60,000 nucleotides of DNA from Cristatella mucedo (GCA_009760855.2 WPIO01000097.1:1334001-1394000); one strand, 5' to 3'. Positions 11,375-23,774 are shown, numbered from the stretch's first letter. Numbers and translations: made by a program. Notes: a model not told the origin generated them from the letters alone.

Positions 11375-12077
11375 CTGCAAATAAAGTGTATGCATTTAAA
11401 GATGCGTTTCTCCTAGCGGACACAATTTTTTTCAGTCTAGTAAATATGGCCAAAAGATCATAACAAGTAAAGATTGTTCATGCAATCGTTCACTATCATG
11501 GGACCGCATGATCCATCACTACCAGCCACGACATAACAGTATACCTGAAACTACTATGAAGCTGCTCCTTCTATTGACTAATACAATTTATTTGTACACT
11601 ATCTAACTTGTCCTACGACAATGCACTCCCTACGTCTAACCAATTGATTGACGAGGGAAAGGTTAGTCAAAGCAAGACGATCTTTGTTTTCCAAAGCTGC
11701 TACTTCTGCTGCTGCTGCTACTACTACTCCTCCTGCTACTATTAACAACAATAATAAAGTATTTTGATAACACCCCGGCTAACCAAATCTCTCTACTGGC
11801 ACTTTGCACAGAATAGAAAAGAAAGTATGCCAAGTGATTAGTGATAAAAAACAATCACAATTGCAGCAAGCAGACGCAACACTATAGCTTCACTGATTCT
11901 TAATATCCAAATTATTCAGAACCGTCGTGCATGTCTATCATCGTTTTGGTGCTGTCATTCAAAGGCCCTTCTGGGTGCCACCGCTTCTGTCAGAATTCGT
12001 GAACTGGGTATCTCCAGTAGAAAGCTCAAACAAAGCATGCAGCTCCAGAATTCCTTTAATTGTTCCGAGCCGTCCAG

Positions 12078-12118
<41 letters not shown>

Positions 12119-15100
12119 CAGTGAATCAGGCTAACTACATAGTCATTAAGATCACTTCAATCCAAGTGGGAAAATAATCCGATCAAATGTGGGTTTCGTA
12201 TGTGATAAACCTCGAATAATGTGGCATGATTCTTGTTGATGCCCCCAACCAGTATGCAGTGACTAAGACCTCTTAAATCGACTAACTGGCCAACTATAAA
12301 TGATGCCACCCTTACCGGCCTTCCTTTATTTGATACCCTGAGTTTGATTAAAATATTTGATGGAGTAAGTATTGCCATTCGTTCCTCGGTCAATTTTCAA
12401 GCTGCTTTCAGTCCCCTAGAAACAGTCCTTAAAAAACTTCAGTACTATGTTAAACTAACTGCCACCTGCTAGTAGTGGCAGCAATATATAGCCCCAATGG
12501 GTACCGCAACTTGCTTTACTTCAGGTGCTCTCGATCTCACTTTGATTCTGTGTTCCAAAATTTCACTTTTTCGTATTGAGTGATTTGAACATTCACTTCG
12601 ATAACCCGATTAAGCTTTTACGTGCCGACTTTCGTATGTTGGCTGAGTCCTTTTCTCTCGTGGCTCATGAGCATGACCACAATCACAACAAATGTCATAG
12701 CCTCGATTATGTATTCTACCAAGATTGTATGCCGCCAACTCCTACTATTACCAAATTCAGCTAACCGGAACATTTATGACCCTCGTCTCTGCAGTTTGCA
12801 TCTATTTCAGTATCAAAACCATCTCCATCAAAATGTAAGAACCTTAATGCTGAAGTTAATTGCAAAACTGCCCTCCTCTCAATCCCCCACCGACTTGCCA
12901 TCACTGGTGGAATGCCCAAGCATTAACCTGGCAGATTTTCTGTACTATTAAGCCTCGCTGATCTGGCCAAGTGGTAAAGGTGTTTTCCCCGATCAAGGTC
13001 AAGGTGAATGTATCTGATGACCGAGGCCATGGGCTCGAGCCCCGTGGCACGTATTAAGTGCCTCAATATAGATTACGTTCTCTATGGGTGCTATACAAAT
13101 GAATTATATTAATATTAATACTAATAATAAAATTTGCATAGCAACCTAAGAGAATCAAATACTTTTATGAAACTTGAAATATGCTGGACAGCAACAATGC
13201 CTGTTGATAAGTGATAAAACACACAAGTGTTAGAATGCATACGGACATTATATACAATTCACACCGACAGTAAATGTTGTAAACAACAAGTGGGCTGGAG
13301 TTTGTAACTTCAAATAAGCACACAGTGTATAATAATAGGAATTATAATACATTTGTTAGCACACTCTGAGAATTTAATCTTTTTCTAGACACTTTACATT
13401 TGCTACAAAGGAAGCAGGATCAAATGGTTTATGCATGCTCAACGACAAGCATAACATGGTCAGAGGTGATAGCATAGATAAGGTCAGCATGAAAATATGG
13501 TTAGTGGCAGCATGTTCAGTGTCAGCACTCATCAGCAAACAAAGGACAAATCACACGAACCCACTAAATGCTGTAATAAATAGGTGCATTTTTAGAATAT
13601 TTTTTAATGTAGTCAGGGAATGTAGTAGTAAAGCCAGTCTGGATGAGTTCCAGGCTTGGGGAGCATATGAACTTAAAGGTACGGTCTCCAAAGGGTTTGA
13701 GGTTCGTACGAGGTGTAGGTGAACGATTAGATTCAGAAAATCGGGTGGTGTGATGCTTAGCCTAGTGGGGGGACTAGATCTGATAGGTAGGCTGGGGCCA
13801 GAGAATGAAGGGACCTCAATGAGTGACAGAACCTTGAAGTCGATGCGCTGCTTGACTGGGAGCCAGTGCAGGTAGGCAAGAACTGGTCTGCTGCAGCAAC
13901 TTCTCCACTCATGACAGATAAGCCTGGCTGCAGAGTTATGCGCCAACTGTAAATGCTTGATTGCGCAGGCCGGTAGCGTACCTATCGCAGACAACAAGGA
14001 CAACAACATGCAACAAAAGAAGTCAGCCTGTGCCACACTGCCGAAACTCGGCAGAAACTTTGAATACAAGAAACTCTACAACAGGAAGAGACAGAAGAGC
14101 CAGCCTTAGAGAGCTTCGTGATGTCAACGCTTAGCAAACGCCTCAATAATGACACAAGGCCAACAACAGAAAGGCTGCAGGTAAGAGTCGAGCACTTCAC
14201 AATATAGATCGAGGTTTGGTGTCCTTGCCTGGCAGTAAGTCGGCTAGCCAGCTAGATTGGGCTTACCACGAAGTCAGTGGATACTCGGGCCCACATTGGA
14301 GGAGGCGCCGGTGGAAGGTTCCACATTCTGCCAATAGGAGGCCCACGAATAGACTTCTTTAGCAAGGGATCACTGAGCTCGGTTTAAAGGGCAGCTGTTC
14401 CTTAGAAAACCCAATCCTAGGCTTCCCACTAACATCGACAATGTACAGCCAAGCAAAGTAAGCTATCGATTAGTGGTTGTCATCAAGCTACTCATCATCA
14501 AGCTACTCATCAGCCTATACAATTTAGAACGTGTAAGTCCATGAGTATCTGTAAACACTCAGGTCATGCTTACTACGTGTCCTTTGTGATATTGATGGTA
14601 CTACGATGGCACACCCATGATAAGTGTCAAGTCGAAATATCACGGGATGTAACTTATTAAATTGCATATCTAGCTACAAAAGGCATTCTCAGTTGAAATA
14701 GAATGCTGAGTTGCAAAATGATGAGGAGTTGGCTTTTGATCAGCGCATTATTTAATTACTGTCTGTAAATGCGGTGGAGATTATCCCTCAGTGCAATGAA
14801 TACAAACGAAGAGACTGATCGTGACAGTCAGTCTTAGCTGAAGGTCTGCAGGTCATTGAGATGTTGCAGCTGAGTCTTTTCAAAGAATTATGCTAATCTG
14901 CCTGGTCTTTAATTTTCAGAAAACTTTCTTGAGATGATTCGAAGGTAGAAGCTTTTCAGGAAATTTTTCACGGGTAGACTGCAACACTTAGGCGAACCCG
15001 GGCTGGTCCAGGTCACGTCTTCCCAGATGCTTTACGGTTTATTTCGGAAGTTAAACATCCCTGGACTACTAGGTGCAATCATGAAAAAGCATGAGATAGA

Positions 15101-18100
15101 CTAAACTGACTGTTACTCGATAGGCATGCCAGGACGATTGCATGTCATACAAATACACATTGAATAAATCCCATTCTGGCTTTTCTGGAAAAACAAAATA
15201 ATGAAATCACATGCACAAAATGCAAAAATAATAAATGTAGAACATCCTTAACCCCACTTAAGTCATCTTCTAGATGCTTTACAAAGATCTATATATAAAT
15301 TATATCTGTAGACCTCGTCTCAAAGTTCTGCTAACTATCTAAAAAGACTAATTGCCTTCAGGACCTATATCTGCTACTCTCTTTGAGCAATACTCAGATC
15401 TACTATATCCCTGCATAACTAGCATAAAAAAAGACCTTGGACTCGGGTTCCCTTCCAACATCTTATAAAGATCAGGCTACTTGTCAGGCAAAACATCAAG
15501 AAGTCGACATTACACCGGGAGAACTTTAGAAACTTTTAAGTCTCTCTTAATCTATATCTATATGTTTCCTACGTTCCCAAGGACTTCAGTCAACGACCTC
15601 GGTAATCGAATGCATTCATCCTGTGTGGACAATAAATTAGCTGTCCCATTCCTCCGCTTAAAGACAGTTGGCGACAGAAGCTTTAGCTCTGCAGGTCCTA
15701 GACTGTACAACTCGCTTCCACAATTCTTACGAAACGACATCTACTCTCCAACTGCCGACTATGGCACATCTTTTTCAGCGGTCCTGAACTGCTACTTCTA
15801 TGATACTCACTACCTCAACTGCTCTCTTAACTCTGCTATGCTTCCCACTTCCTCTTTGTTGCGTGAGACGAAGTCTGTTGGGTACCGAATGCGTACCGAA
15901 AGCCGCTTAGGCTGTGAGTGCGCTATATAAAACTCTCGTGCGTAACACCCACATGGTCTTTATGACTTTGTGGAGTTACTGACGGAGATACATTACATTA
16001 CATTACATCTTGACCTCGGTGGTCAAAAGCAAGCACCTTCACGTCTGCACCAAACCAGGGCAGTGCATGACACTAGAACAAAAAGTGGACAGACGAGACG
16101 GTGCAAATATCGTATCGAACGTCAAACCTAGCAAGAAGGTTTTGATTAGATTTTAGAAATATTCATAATAATAATAATAATGTACTTGATGATGCGCCCT
16201 CAGAGAACTTAATCTCTTTCTAGGCGCTTTACATTTGCTACAAAGGGAAATGCAATTGAATGGTGAGTAATATCATGCTTGATAAACAAAATGAATAACA
16301 TGATTAGGGGTAACATGCACAGGGTCAGCATGCAAATGTGGTTGGTGGCAGCATGCACAGTGTCAGCACGCATAAGCACATCAAGGACAAGTCACAGGGA
16401 CCCACTTAATGCTGTCCTAAATAGGTGTGTTTTTAGGTTCCTTTTAAATGTGGTCAGGTCAGGGGATGTTCTGACGCAGGTCGGGAGGGAGTTCCAGGCT
16501 TTGGGAGCAAATGAACTAAATGCACGGTCTCCAAAGGATTTAAGGTTTGTATGAGGTATTTCTAGATTGTAGGATTCCGAAAAGCGGGTGGTACGATGCT
16601 TGGCCTGATGGGGTAGTATATCTGACAGATAGGCTGGAGCCAAAGAATGAAGTGACCTAAAAGTAAACGACAAAACCTTGAAGTCAATCCGTTGCTTGAC
16701 TGGTAGCCAGTGCAGGTCGGCGAGAAGTGGTGTGATGTGGCAACTGCGACGCTCACGACAGACAAGCCTAGCTGCAGAGTTTTGCACCAGCTGCAATCGC
16801 CTGATTGCACATGCCGGTAGGCCAGCAAGCAGTGAGTTGCAGAAGTCGAGACGGGATGTCACAAATGCATGGACCAACTTAGGCGTGGTATCCTTATCTA
16901 AACAAGCCCGAATTTTAGCAATGTTATGAAGCTGAAAATAGGCAGATTTGCCTGTGGAGCTGATGTGGTCGTCTAACGAGAGGTCACTTTGGAACATGAC
17001 ACCTAGATTTCGAGCTGATTCAACAGGAGATGTGCTGGCAGAGCCTATTTTGATCGTCAGCCTTTCCAATTTCTGATTCACACTTGTTTGCCCAAAACTA
17101 GTAAGTTAGTTGTATCATCGTTTAGGTTTAGAAAATTTGACTTGTCTTCTTTGATTGGGATACAAACTCCAGGACTAGATCAGTAGTGACCTGCTTAAAC
17201 GTAGACATTGAGGTGCAGCCGGGAGTCGGGGAACAACATTCTAGTGGGGATGTTGCCATTGCAGGGATGGACCCCCTGATCTTGTCTATCTTCTGCACTA
17301 AGAATCTAGAGAAGCGATCGGCTAGATCATCACAAGGATCATCAGGTAAGGAGCTAATCTGGGAGTGGTTGAGGAGATGGTTGATCGTTGACATCAGCAT
17401 TTTTGGATTGTGCATCTGTGATTCAACAATGTTTTCATAGAAGCTAGACTTTGCCTTTGCTAGGATCGATCGGTACGACCTACAGTAGTCTTCATATGCC
17501 TGTCGGTGGACAGTCAGTCCTGATCTTTTGTATGCTTTTCTAAGCTTTTCTAGGCTTGTGCTTAGTAGACCTGGCTAGTTTAATGTCTGTGGTAAACCAT
17601 GGGCCGTCTGGGCGAGGGCTCACAGTGCGCTTTGTCAGACTGCAAACTCGTCAAGCTTGTCAGCTAGTGTCGTGTTGTAGCTATCAACCAATGATGACAG
17701 ATCGGAGGGAGGACTGAGCTGCAGAGGCGAAGCAGATATTCTCGCAAGGACAGCATCGATGTCAAGGTTCTTGAGGTTTGGCGATTCACAGGTTATTTTA
17801 GAGGAGGTGGGCACACACTGTAGATTGTACACTGTAGATTGAATAAGATATGCATGTGGTCAGATAAGCAGGATTTGGTAATAATTGGTGATGACAAAGC
17901 ACAGTTGTATGAGAAAATCTGGTCGAGTGTGTGACCCTTGATGTGAGTAGGGCCATGCACATGAGCTACAGGAGACAACGAGTCAGGCAATGCACGAAAT
18001 TCGGTGCTGAAAGCATCAGATAAGTTATCAAAGTGAACGTTGAAATCACCCATAACGAGGAAGGATCGATTTATTGCACATAGAATCGAAATGAGATCGG

Positions 18101-21100
18101 AGAAATCTGAGATAAAGGAGGATTTGGTACCTGGTGGGCGATAGACTACTGCCACTATCGGTAGCTTGTTTTCGGATGAGACCAAGACAATTGATTCAAA
18201 AGACTGCTTCGAGTGTACTGCAAATGGCTTGAAGTTGAGTTTCGAGCACACGATAACATCAACTCCACCTCCAGTTTTGATTGATCTAGGGGTGTGAAAG
18301 AACGAGAAACCAGATGGGGTAGCATCTTTAATTGTCGGGCAGTTTATCGATTTAGCCAAGTTTCAGTTAGGGCGAGCAGGTCGATACCATTTTCAGAAAT
18401 TTCACTTCACCTAGTTGGTACTGGCATGCTGACTTAAAAAAGAGTCTACATTCTACTGGATCTCGATGCAACATTGTATAGGATTTATCTCCCAAGTTCT
18501 TCTTGAGTGTCTTTGGCCTCACCTAGGCATCACGGGCAATAATAATAATAATAAATTTAATAAAGTGCTCTCGGATAACTCAATCTCTTTCTATGAGCTT
18601 TAAAATTGTTTTAAAAATGAATTATGCACTATAAAGGAATTAGGCTTAATCTCAGGGGAAGATTTCAGAGAGTACAGGCTTGCAGGTGTCAACAGCCGCC
18701 GGTCGTTCCGTGAACCTTTCAAGCATGAGTTACACCAAGGATCTATACTAGGTCCACTTATTTTCACCATCTATCTTTTCCTCTTGCCAATGAAATCCCT
18801 AAGCAAATTCTGGGCTCTCACTTGTATGCGATGACAAACAATCATACTTTTGATTTGATCCCTCCCCGACGTCTTGATTCTTAACTCCCCTAATAATAAT
18901 AATAACACTAATACAATCTGTATATAGTTCCATAAGAGAACTGGAAATCCAGCTAGGCAGTTTACCTATGCAGCAGCATATAAAGCTACTACTCGCATTT
19001 GGTTGTCAGTGAAAGTTATCAAATTGAATGATGATAAAACCAAACTTATTGTTTGGGACAAACCTAGTGACACACAAAAACTGGAAAGCCTAACATTCAA
19101 GATGGATTCCTCCAGCATATCTGCTGTAACATCTGTACGGAATTAGTTGCCCTGTTTTTGAATGATCTTTGACTTCATGACTAAACCAGCTCAACAATGA
19201 AACCTAACTACATTCAGCTTTGCAACACTGAAAAATTCGGGTTCACTTCGATAAGCATCTAACAGCCAGGCTGGTTCATGCACTTTATAACATTCTATCG
19301 ACTGCTCTAACACGCTAGTTGTAGGTCCTCCGACCTATGCCATAAGATGCTCACAGTTGGTGCAAAAATCAACAATTAGGCTATTATTTTGTGAACAATG
19401 TAAATGTGTTACTGCTCAACCAATCAGCACTGGTTGCCTGTAAAGACGAGTATCGACTTAAAGGTTCTGTTATATGCTTTTCGGTCACTCTATTCTCTGG
19501 CTCCGATCGACCGATCTCAAATAGGTCCTAATCAGGCTTCGAATCGTACCACCTACGCTAATGACTCGGGTCGTCTGGCTGTGCTTCTATCAAATCTCAT
19601 TCTTTGTAGAAAAAGCCTTTGGCTTGTATGCTCCTAAAGTATAGAACAGAACACTCTTCTGACATCATGACATCCTCTGACTTGAAAAAAATTAAAGACA
19701 TGCTAAAAATTCATCTGTTCCTCATAGCCTTTGCTCATCCATACGAATTGCCCTATGTGTGCATATGCAAGCTGAAATTTTGGACGTATCACTAACTAAT
19801 TGGCATGCTACTATCCTAAATGTAAGATCATTTGCTGCTACCTAAATGCTAATGTCAATAATACATACTGTAGCATACATAAAGTGACTAGAAATAATAA
19901 GTTGTCTTATATATATTGTGCTAGCGGATTTGACAGCCTCATTATATAGGCGGTAGAAGATACTTCATGGCTATCACCACCACTTGCAGCTGACAATAAA
20001 GAGTCGTCTACTGCAGGATTCGAACATATGACTTCGGTAGTGAAGAGCAGGCATTTTACCTCCTGGGCTATCACGGCCCATAACCTTAGGGTACGATATG
20101 AATTGTTCATTCTCCTTATTACTACGAAGGCATTCACATGGACAAAGCACTTGCAGCAAGGACCAGATAGATTTTAGTTTCACCTAAATGTTGCAAAGCC
20201 AGAGGATATCATGATGACAGTCAGCAGAGAGCTCTATACTTTGAACACATATGAACTGACGTTAGTCTCCAATGATGTGAGGTTGGCTGGAGGCACAGCT
20301 TGACGATCAGAGAAAAAAAAGGAATTGCCGAGAGAAAAGGCTTCATGATTGAGTACTTTGGATAGATTCGAGGGCACAAGAGAATTAATAAAGGAAAAAG
20401 TAACGAGTGCCTGGGACCTTTAAGGCGAGCTGTGCACCATCTGTTAGCATCTTATTGCATGGACAAGAAGGCTTCAATGGCAGAGTTATAGAAGTCGAGA
20501 TGGTACATCACAAATGCCTGAACTAACTTGGATTCGGTACCCTTATCTATGCATGCCCAAATTTTCGCAATATTGCACAACTTAAAGTAGGCTCACTCGT
20601 CACTGGAACTGAAGTGGTCATATGGCAAATGTCATTTTGCAATTAGACATTCAGATTATGTGCATGGGTTGTAGGAGAGATGCAGGCTGAGCATATTTTA
20701 TGGTTGAGGCTTTCCAGTTTCTGAACGACAGCTAGATTGGGCCATAACTGTTTAGCTGATTTTTCCTCATTCAATTTAAGAAGAAAGTTTGCTGCCATTC
20801 AAGAACGAAAGTCGGCAAAGCAAGCTGTAAGGGAGTTACAGACAGAATCCCAAGTGCTGGAAGGCAAGGACTGATAAAAGCACAGATAGCGCTGTGAGCC
20901 ATCTCCATAGAAAAAGGAAGTGTGTAATCGGGCACAGCGTACACATGTCTGCATGAAGATACAGTGCCCTAATGAAGGTAGACTCTATAGCACCATGGTC
21001 CTAGCAAGCATATTGGCACTATACAACTCAATGATCACTTTTCGATTTTGCTCTATCGTTTTTTCACACGCATCAGACCAACGGCTCCATGGAAGGCAAG

Positions 21101-22194
21101 TCACGGATGCAATATGGCTAAGGCAAGCTGTCTTACTGATGGTACCAAAAGACATGGCACATGGTGCAATGCTCCACGTTCCCATGTCGACTGCTTAAAA
21201 GCCTGCTGCCAAATCTACCAATAGGTCAAGCATGCAGCCTTTGCTCAGCATCATGCTTCCACAGTCCAAAACCATGCACGTTATTACTCATATAGATGAC
21301 CAAGATAACCATTAAACTTAAGTAGAGCAGCCGATCAGCAAGACACCCACACACCAGCACACCCACACTGTTGTGCTGCATTTTTCACCAGACTTTGCAC
21401 CTGAGGCATGAACCGGGGAATTTAGAAAACTGCAACGGTCAGTACAGCAGCATTGCATGGGCAAAAAGCTAATGCAGACACTCGCTGAAGCCAATTTTAG
21501 AAAGACGACCTTACTGGGCCACGGTTCCATGACTCCGTGCAAGATCGGATGTCGGAATGAAGCCAGGGCATAGGCAGTTAACCGTTACACCAGATTGATC
21601 AAGTCTTCTGGAAAGTTCAGAGGTGAACATTACATTAGCAGCTTTCGAGTTCCTGTAAGCATCGCCACCATTGCTGTATGATCCTGGTTTGTCGTACATA
21701 ATGTCGGCGACGTCAAACGGATTCTTGCTCTTTCTTTCGGTTATGCTTGATGCAACGACCACGATCCGTGCTGCACCGTGAGTTTCTGCATACTTTTTCA
21801 GGCAAGGAATAAGTAGGTTAGTCAGTAGAAATGGTCCCAAATGATTAGTGGTCATCGTAATCTCCCAGTTGTGAGGACCGGTGCTGTATCTCGTTCGATC
21901 CATGAAGCTTGTAAGCATTCCTGCATTATTGACGAGCACTGCTAGTTCCTTTCCAGTTACAGTAAAGTCACTCACGAATTTTCGAACGGAATCCATATCA
22001 GAAATATCAATGATCATGAGATCAATCTGTACTCCAGGAGATGAATCTCGGATCAGTTGCACGGCAGCTTCACCTTTCGTCTTGTCACGGCTGCACAGAA
22101 TCACTTTGTAGCCTGATACTGCAAGCTTTTTACAAGTTTCGAAACCTATGCCGGTATTTCCTCCAGTCACTATAATCCAGCCGGGACAAGCCAT
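11134..22194 (-). CDS. Short-chain dehydrogenase/reductase, retinol dehydrogenase-like, two exons
   Basis: Exons 22194-21515 and 11374-11134 join to 921 nt, 306 residues, the usual size for the RDH11-14-type SDR group. The exon 1 donor (GCCCA|gtaagg) leaves phase 2 and exon 2 (ttgcag|GTGGCTC) supplies the missing base, so the codon becomes Gln and the frame runs on as WLMTKVVGGF. Seen motifs: cofactor loop TGGNTGIG at residues 10-17, CSRDK at 34-38 (basic, suggesting NADP(H)), NNAG 89-92, structural Asn117, VVVASS 145-150, catalytic Y180-x-x-x-K184, PGF 210-212. Exon 2 gives the family's C-terminal block with VSGLYFKNG, AEPAEYTRD and LWETSARLTGLA. No transmembrane anchor is visible at the N-terminus, unlike many vertebrate RDHs, so it may be soluble. 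Substrate unknown: retinoid, steroid or other carbonyl. A 5' UTR intron is likely (tttacag just upstream of the ATG). Confidence 0.85.
11375..12419. other. SDR intron, repeat-poor part
   Basis: Inside the 10.1 kb SDR intron. Holds short trinucleotide-like runs (GCTGCTGCTACTACTACTCC at 11708-11727) and the (CT)n tract at 12080-12114. No exon signature is seen. Confidence 0.5.
12080..12114. repeat. (TC)n microsatellite
   Basis: About 17 uninterrupted TC units. Confidence 0.95.
12420..12955 (+). mobile_element. LINE endonuclease fragment
   Basis: Decayed APE-type endonuclease: VVAAIYSPNGYRN near 12465, then DLNIHFDNP at 12581-12610 and H.LDYVF.DC near 12695-12730, in shifted frames. These match the L2-group endonuclease of the copy at 17793-18359 (GDFNVHFDN, HTLDQIF). 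No RT follows. Confidence 0.65.
12956..13112 (+). mobile_element. SINE-B, tRNA-derived, near full length
   Basis: A-box TGGCCAAGTGG at 12973-12983 (fits the pol III consensus), B-box GGGCTCGAGCCCC near 13030, then the LINE-A-like tail AAGTGCC ... GGGTGCTATACAAATGAATT. In the tail the inner stem reads ATAGA/TCTAT where LINE-A has AGAGA/TCTCT: both arms changed together. Confidence 0.8.
13118..13190 (-). mobile_element. LINE-A-type 3' tail
   Basis: Minus-strand tail with (TAATA)-rich end and AGCAACCTAAGAGAATCAAA. Degenerate. Confidence 0.45.
13335..14010 (-). mobile_element. LINE-A fragment (RT C-terminus and 3' UTR)
   Basis: Minus-strand copy with tail near 13340, hairpin region 13355-13410 and RT C-terminal segment 13551-14010: [36 protein letters not shown]. 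Frames are broken around 13750-13820. Confidence 0.75.
14040..14330. repeat. Dispersed repeat R1, copy 1
   Basis: Shares a diverged segment of about 230 bp with 26880-27115 in the same orientation: a run of AGAGAC(A/T)GAAGA, then GAGCACTT, then GGCTTACC and a CAGTGGATACTCGGGCC / CAGCAGATTCTCAGGCC block. Both read weakly as protein in plus frames (LSK.L..D, R..V.EH.T). Identity unknown. Confidence 0.5.
14331..15611. other. Unassigned SDR-intron sequence
   Basis: 1.3 kb with no long frame and no clear repeat. A decayed tail-like run is possible near 15220-15290. Confidence 0.45.
15612..16010 (+). mobile_element. LINE-B 3' end with (ATTAC)n tail
   Basis: Codes CVDNKLAVPFLRLKTVGD, SFSSAGPRLYNSLPQFLRND and on to SFSAVLNCYF, then the family 3' UTR once only and the ACATTACATTAC end at 15987-16006. 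Useful single-unit reference for the triplicated copy at 7630-8228. Confidence 0.8.
16164..18420 (-). mobile_element. LINE-A copy with endonuclease, RT core deleted
   Basis: The longest LINE-A copy. On the minus strand: endonuclease 18359-17793 (GGGVDVIVCSKL, VVAVVYRPPG, FLVMGDFNVHFDN, GHTLDQIF, LSDH), a linker region to about 17130 (LVLEFVSQSKKT), then directly the RT thumb and C-terminus 17081-16392 ([74 protein letters not shown]), 3' UTR, hairpin and (ATT)n at 16168-16181. The RT core with PQG and YADD, present in 1-857, is missing. Inserted in the SDR intron in the same sense as the gene. Confidence 0.85.
18538..18615 (-). mobile_element. LINE-A 3' tail
   Basis: (AAT)n at 18538-18554 followed by minus-strand hairpin sequence. 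Tail-only copy. Confidence 0.6.
18660..19880 (+). mobile_element. LINE-A copy, decayed, interrupted by a minus-strand tail
   Basis: Plus-strand RT remnants: HQGSILGPLIFTIYL near 18730-18775, then after an interruption at 18885-18990 (a minus-strand LINE-A tail with (AAT)n) the frame resumes as IKLNDDKTKLIV near 19020, RT C-terminus HWLPVKTSIDLKVLLYAFRS near 19425-19490. Many frameshifts. Confidence 0.65.
19919..20082 (-). mobile_element. SINE-A copy
   Basis: Minus strand, starting GGGCCGTGATAGCCCAGGAG, B-box-like segment near 20015-20025, body GCAAGTGGTGGTGATAGCC, end near 19920. More diverged than the 10157 copy. Confidence 0.7.
20083..20219. other. Short unassigned gap
   Basis: Nothing recognised. 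Confidence 0.4.
20220..20780 (-). mobile_element. LINE-A fragment, very decayed
   Basis: Recognised by minus-strand equivalents of KLVQAFV, the upstream SSDE-like segment and the QKLESLNHK-like stretch around 20500-20735. No intact frame. Confidence 0.5.
20781..21514. other. SDR intron next to exon 1, unassigned
   Basis: Short chance frames only. I looked for a further SDR exon here and found none; none is needed because exons 1 and 2 join in phase. Confidence 0.5.
21515..22194 (-). CDS. SDR exon 1 (cofactor-binding and catalytic part)
   Basis: 680 nt coding residues 1-226 and two bases of codon 227. Contains the whole Rossmann fold signature and the Y-x-x-x-K active site. If the intron were not spliced, a stop (CAG TAA) would follow at once; the donor overlaps that stop. 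Confidence 0.85.
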
Positions 22195-23607
22195 GACGAA
22201 TCCCTGTAAACAGTAAAAGCCAGGTGTGACTGAAAGCCACTGACAAGAACATCGAAGGTTTCAGGAACCAGGGCTTGTCATCATGCAGTACGTAGCGAGG
22301 TGCGAACGGCATAAATTGTACTTGTGCATTGACATGATTAAGCATCTGATTCGCTTAGTGACTAATCACTGCTCACCTCAGTTATCTTGAGGATGTTAGT
22401 GGCAACTGGTGTCGCATTTCTAGATAATTTTCAGAGCCGACATTGCCAGGCAAGCAAGCAAATCTCAAACGCTAGGAAGCTCAAAAGCTGAGCCTCTCTA
22501 GTAGCCTTGTCAGTCGAGAGCCGACAGCAGTAGGATATACACATATTTACAATGCGGAGACAGAATCATTTTTCTCTCCGAATATTTAAGCTCTCTGAAC
22601 TCGCCGGTCGACACGTTGGTCCGAGCTCATTTGAACAACAGAAAGGCAGTGAAGAAAGGACGGACTATTCCCTAGCAAATGTTCTTTCTAGAGACTAATG
22701 GCAGTGGCATTCCTCCCGATGACAGAAGCTCGGGGCCTTTGCTCGATGCGATGTACGTTCGAAGTCAACGTTCATGGGCACCAAGCATATCGACCCCACC
22801 CGAGTGGTAGTGCGAAATTCTGCACGGAAACTGACATTCAGAAATGAAGAGACTGAGCAGCAGAAGAGTCAAAAAGTACCGGGTGTACACAGGGTCGGCA
22901 AAATACAATGCATCCACAGAGCAGCGAGCTCGTCTTGAAAGAGTTGGCTCTGAAACGCAGGGTGTGGCGAATCGTTATCGCCCTCACTAGATATCCCTTT
23001 TGGTCGTCGACGCAGTAGCCAGAGTAGAGGCAGACTCGTGGCCATAGCTGGGCGCGCTGCCGCTCTCTGTCAGCGGCGATCTCGGTAACTGACGTAACTT
23101 GGGTAGCAGCCGAACGTACCCCGAGCTGCTCAACCGGTGGGGAACATCTAAGCACACAGTTTGGGCAGTAGAGTGAACTCTCGGTGGCTACCTCTCTATA
23201 GCGGTCGGAACTACGAGCGCCTGCTCCCCACAATCGACAGTAGACACTGCAGGGCACAGACCTAGCTAGCAGCCGAACTGGAGAAGCCGACGATACGACC
23301 GACCAGTATTGAATGACGGTTACCCCCGTCTTGCAGTACTGATTGTATCCCAAAAGCAGGAAGTCGTAGAAAAAATTCACTTAACCTTCAGGTGACGCCT
23401 CTGAGCTGCCTCTCTTTCTCTCTCTCTCTCCAAGTATACGGAACCACACTGGTAGTAACAGGCGCTGCAAGCCGCACGAGACTGTACGCCGTCGGAGGCC
23501 GGCTTTCATAACAGGATCGATGGTCGCACGTGATCCCTCCAACCCAGCGATATCTCTGCTTCGGCTTCTTTTATTTCGATCGAGTCTTAAGCCTCCATTA
23601 GTCGACT
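22195..23607. other. 5' flank of the SDR gene, CpG-rich in part
   Basis: Likely holds the 5' UTR exon and promoter of the SDR gene. An acceptor-like tttacag lies about 9-16 bases upstream of its ATG. Frames at 22838-23380 and 23381-23611 (minus) are in CpG-rich sequence but show no family signature. No call is made on them. Confidence 0.35.
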
Positions 23608-23755
23608 TCAATGGCTCACCTGGTTATCCAAAAACCAAGTCTCCGGTATAATTCAGTGTGCTATTCCGAAACGATATGCAATTGGATGGGCTTATAGCCT
23701 GCACTCTCGATTCGGCCTATATTCGGCTTCGGAAAATCGCCAAAATTGGGGCTAG
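23608..23755 (+). mobile_element. LINE RT fragment, subfamily also seen at 25775
   Basis: About 145 bp aligned by eye to 25775-25925 (CTCACCTGGT..., CCAAAACGAT/CCGAAACGAT, TTCGGCCTA). Codes decayed LV.QKPS and ACTLDSAYIRLRKIAKI. Confidence 0.5.
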
Positions 23756-23774
23756 ATTAAATAAATAAACAAAT

